From assembly GCA_014729955.1 (NCBI GenBank), contig WJJA01000224.1, positions 1 to 5,718 of the forward strand: a DNA stretch of 5,718 bases. Direction: 5' to 3'. Made by a program: the position numbers and the translations under genes. The stretch comes from a bacterium (GTDB lineage Bacteria > Electryoneota > Electryoneia > Electryoneales > Electryoneaceae). Positions 5,462-5,718 of this stretch are shown piece by piece; the stretch's first letter is position 1, and each line of letters opens with the position of its first letter. The notes beneath the pieces were generated by a model. That model was not told the origin of the DNA and did not search any database. It saw only the letters and a list, made by a program, of their open reading frames with translations.

Positions 5462-5718
5462 ATGATGAGAAAGCGAGTACTGGTGGTCGATGATGATCCT
5501 GAAATCCTGGATATGCTCCGACTGCATCTTGAACGTGAAGATATGGAAGTTGTGACGGCCGAAAAGGGTGAGGATGCTCTTGAGATCTTGCGCAAAGACA
5601 ACATCCAGGTGCAGGTGCTTGACCTTCAACTCCCCGGCATGAACGGAATTCGTCTTTGCAAAAAGATTCGCGAGGATTATCCGATCGCGATCATCATTGC
5701 GATTACAGGGTATGCATC
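5462..5718 (+). CDS. Response regulator, receiver domain (C-terminus beyond window)
   Basis: The first 85 residues of a two-component receiver (CheY-like) domain are present; it would be phosphorylated by a partner histidine kinase. From M1 at 5462 there is the strand RVLVVDDDP (5-13) with the acidic pocket Asp11/Asp12, the phospho-acceptor Asp54 in LDLQLPGMNG, and the switch Thr82 in AITGYA. The conserved Lys and any output domain lie past the edge, so the subclass (single-domain, DNA-binding or EBP) cannot be told. Two ATGs are adjacent (5462 and 5465). GAGGGG at 5456-5461 touches the first, so the second has the more normal spacing. A kinase gene is not visible in this window. Confidence 0.92.
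   Translation, partial: MMRKRVLVVDDDPEILDMLRLHLEREDMEVVTAEKGEDALEILRKDNIQVQVLDLQLPGMNGIRLCKKIREDYPIAIIIAITGYA

Overview
The window carries three certain protein genes, one probable small protein gene, one partial response-regulator gene and one tRNA gene. Everything except the response regulator lies on the minus strand. Composition is moderately GC-rich. The UvrC carries an Asn in its FDNSN motif where many homologues have His, the enhancer-binding protein is of the sigma-54 type, and the tRNA gene has no encoded CCA. Together these suggest a Gram-negative-type bacterium, perhaps of the Bacteroidota/Chlorobiota or a related deep group, but the window does not fix the taxonomy.

Layout, read right to left along the minus strand. 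A response regulator starts at about 5462 on the plus strand and runs off the right edge. It diverges from uvrC (3183-5174, minus), the nucleotide-excision-repair endonuclease. Downstream of uvrC is tRNA-Arg(CCG) at 2985-3058 with its own sigma-70-type promoter. Next comes a 579-residue sigma-54 enhancer-binding protein (EBP, 991-2730). It is followed by a 365-base gap (626-990) that holds a cluster of TGTTC/GAACA dyads and a strong candidate -24/-12 promoter. After the gap lie a hypothetical 80-residue protein (383-625) and a macro-domain protein (start 371) that runs off the left edge.

The left half is the most interesting part. The EBP has an unusual sensor half: an N-terminal domain resembling low-molecular-weight protein tyrosine phosphatase/ArsC without the catalytic cysteine loop, then a PAS domain with a four-cysteine cluster. 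It sits immediately upstream of what looks like its own target operon: enhancer-like dyads, a sigma-54 promoter with exact GG/GC spacing, and two translationally coupled genes ending in a macro (ADP-ribose-binding) domain. I infer a self-contained regulator-plus-operon module in which a redox, metal or small-ligand signal switches on a macro-domain operon. That link is inference. The promoter, the domain order and the gene spacing are visible in the sequence.

The right half is ordinary housekeeping: DNA repair, a tRNA and a two-component receiver. No mobile element, CRISPR array or rRNA was seen.
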